A stretch of DNA of 64,000 bases from Streptomyces sp. NBC_00250. GTDB taxonomy: Bacteria > Actinomycetota > Actinomycetes > Streptomycetales > Streptomycetaceae. Below are positions 63,601-64,000 of this stretch, piece after piece (the first letter of the stretch is position 1; each line of letters starts with the position of its first letter). The stretch lies in contig NZ_CP108088.1 of assembly GCF_036192275.1 (NCBI RefSeq), positions 5,705,501 through 5,769,500 on the forward strand, given 5' to 3'. Under the pieces are notes generated by a model. The model was not told the DNA's origin, did no database searches, and saw only the letters and a program-made list of their open reading frames with translations. The position numbers and the translations under genes are program-made.

Positions 63601-64000
63601 GGTGACGCGCACCAGCGTGGGATCCGAGGGGGGATCGGGGGGCGGGTCCGAGGTTGGATCCAACCCGGGATCCAACCCCGGATTGGATCCTGGATCCAAC
63701 CCGGGATTGAACCCTGGATCCAATTCAGGATTCAGGATTGGATCCAACATCCTGGGCGACTCCTGGCGGACGTACCGCATGGTCGCGGGCATGTGGATCC
63801 GATCCACGATGACGTACCGCGCGTCCTTCGCGCTCACGCTGGTCACCAGCTTCTGCGTCACCTTCTTCGACTTCGTCGTCATCCTCCTGATGTTCGGTCA
63901 GGTGGAGGGCCTGGGCGGCTTCGCGTTCGCGGAGGTCGCGCTCCTGTACGGGACCGCGGGGACGGCGTTCGGGATCGCGGATCTGACGATGGGATCGCTG
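63593..64000 (+). CDS. ABC-2-type transporter permease (3' partial)
   Basis: 136 residues are visible before the window ends. The frame opens at GTG 63593, overlapping the upstream stop. Residues about 9-51 are a Gly/Ser/Asn/Pro repeat (GSNPGSNPGLDPGSNPGLNPGSNSG) encoded by a GGATCC-rich array. Then a normal permease opens: ILGDSWRTYRMVAGMWIRSTMTYRASFALTLVTSFCVTFFDFVVILLMF ... VALLYGTAGTAF, paired with the preceding gene. The repeat tail is unusual for this family; an internal start at ATG near 63778 is an alternative. Confidence 0.82.
   Translation, partial: MAEVTRTSVGSEGGSGGGSEVGSNPGSNPGLDPGSNPGLNPGSNSGFRIGSNILGDSWRTYRMVAGMWIRSTMTYRASFALTLVTSFCVTFFDFVVILLMFGQVEGLGGFAFAEVALLYGTAGTAFGIADLTMGSL
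63620..63745. repeat. GGATCC-rich minisatellite in a permease gene
   Basis: Seven GGATCC (BamHI) sites fall within 126 bp, at 63620, 63656, 63668, 63685, 63692, 63716 and 63740, embedded in variants of GGATCCAACCCGGGATT. The array is in frame and encodes GSNPG repeats. Its lower GC stands out from the flanking gene. Confidence 0.88.

Noticed and set aside
60336..63605. 1,089-aa plus frame opposite the penicillin-binding protein
   Set aside because: Low-complexity Gly/Val/Asp shadow; the minus frame carries complete PBP motifs.

Overview
The window is GC-rich (about 70%) chromosomal DNA from an actinomycete, almost certainly a Streptomyces. The evidence is an SsgA-family sporulation protein, GlcNAc PTS genes with DasR-type operators, a mec/cysO/cysM cysteine system, dense GTG starts with GTGA/ATGA stop-start overlaps, and gene order from about 28 to 64 kb that matches, from memory, the S. 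coelicolor SCO29xx region (rph, nagF-nagE1-nagE2, ssgG, hppD).

Layout. 1-3.3 kb: two subunits of a molybdopterin (xanthine dehydrogenase-like) enzyme, the first cut by the window edge. 3.4-17.2 kb: an accessory type VII secretion-associated island. It holds WXG/PPE-like helical proteins, a mycosin protease, a 772-aa T7SS-type protein, two lipoproteins and, convergent to them, three kinase-like genes, two with PQQ-like sensor domains and one a pseudokinase. No membrane-core genes (EccB-E) are present. A second, shorter copy of the small-helical-protein plus lipoprotein module lies on the far side of the kinases and is frameshifted. 17.4-31.9 kb: tRNA-Cys, an MFS exporter, a Doc-type toxin-antitoxin pair, a helicase, an IclR regulator, an ArsR-controlled efflux operon with a 14-bp-phased palindromic operator, an Lrp regulator divergent from hppD (tyrosine catabolism), and a TPR protein. 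31.9-43.3 kb: a FAD oxidase, ssgG, RDD membrane proteins, a secreted M6 metalloprotease, NAD salvage (pncA, pncB), and clpS with a DUF2017 gene.

43.5-50.1 kb: an amino acid permease, then the JAMM protease mec, a cobalamin riboswitch with its btuFCD-type importer, a small Cys-containing leader peptide, and cysO-cysM. Mec, CysO and CysM should act together in sulfur-carrier-dependent cysteine synthesis. CysO ends in GGMV, which implies C-terminal trimming before use. 50.1-55.0 kb: a membrane-anchored PemK/MazF-like protein, an MBL hydrolase, and the GlcNAc PTS (nagE2, nagE1, nagF) with dre operators. 55.2-64 kb: rph, a lipoprotein, rdgB, then a minus-strand unit of two overlapping HNH nuclease paralogues followed 12 bp later by a 73-nt class I tRNA-like gene with a UAG anticodon, bcp, a GroES-like gene, a guanidine-III riboswitch with its SMR exporter, a class A penicillin-binding protein, and two ABC-2 permeases (the last truncated by the window).

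Annotation rests on reading alone. Family names come from motif recognition and were not checked against a database.
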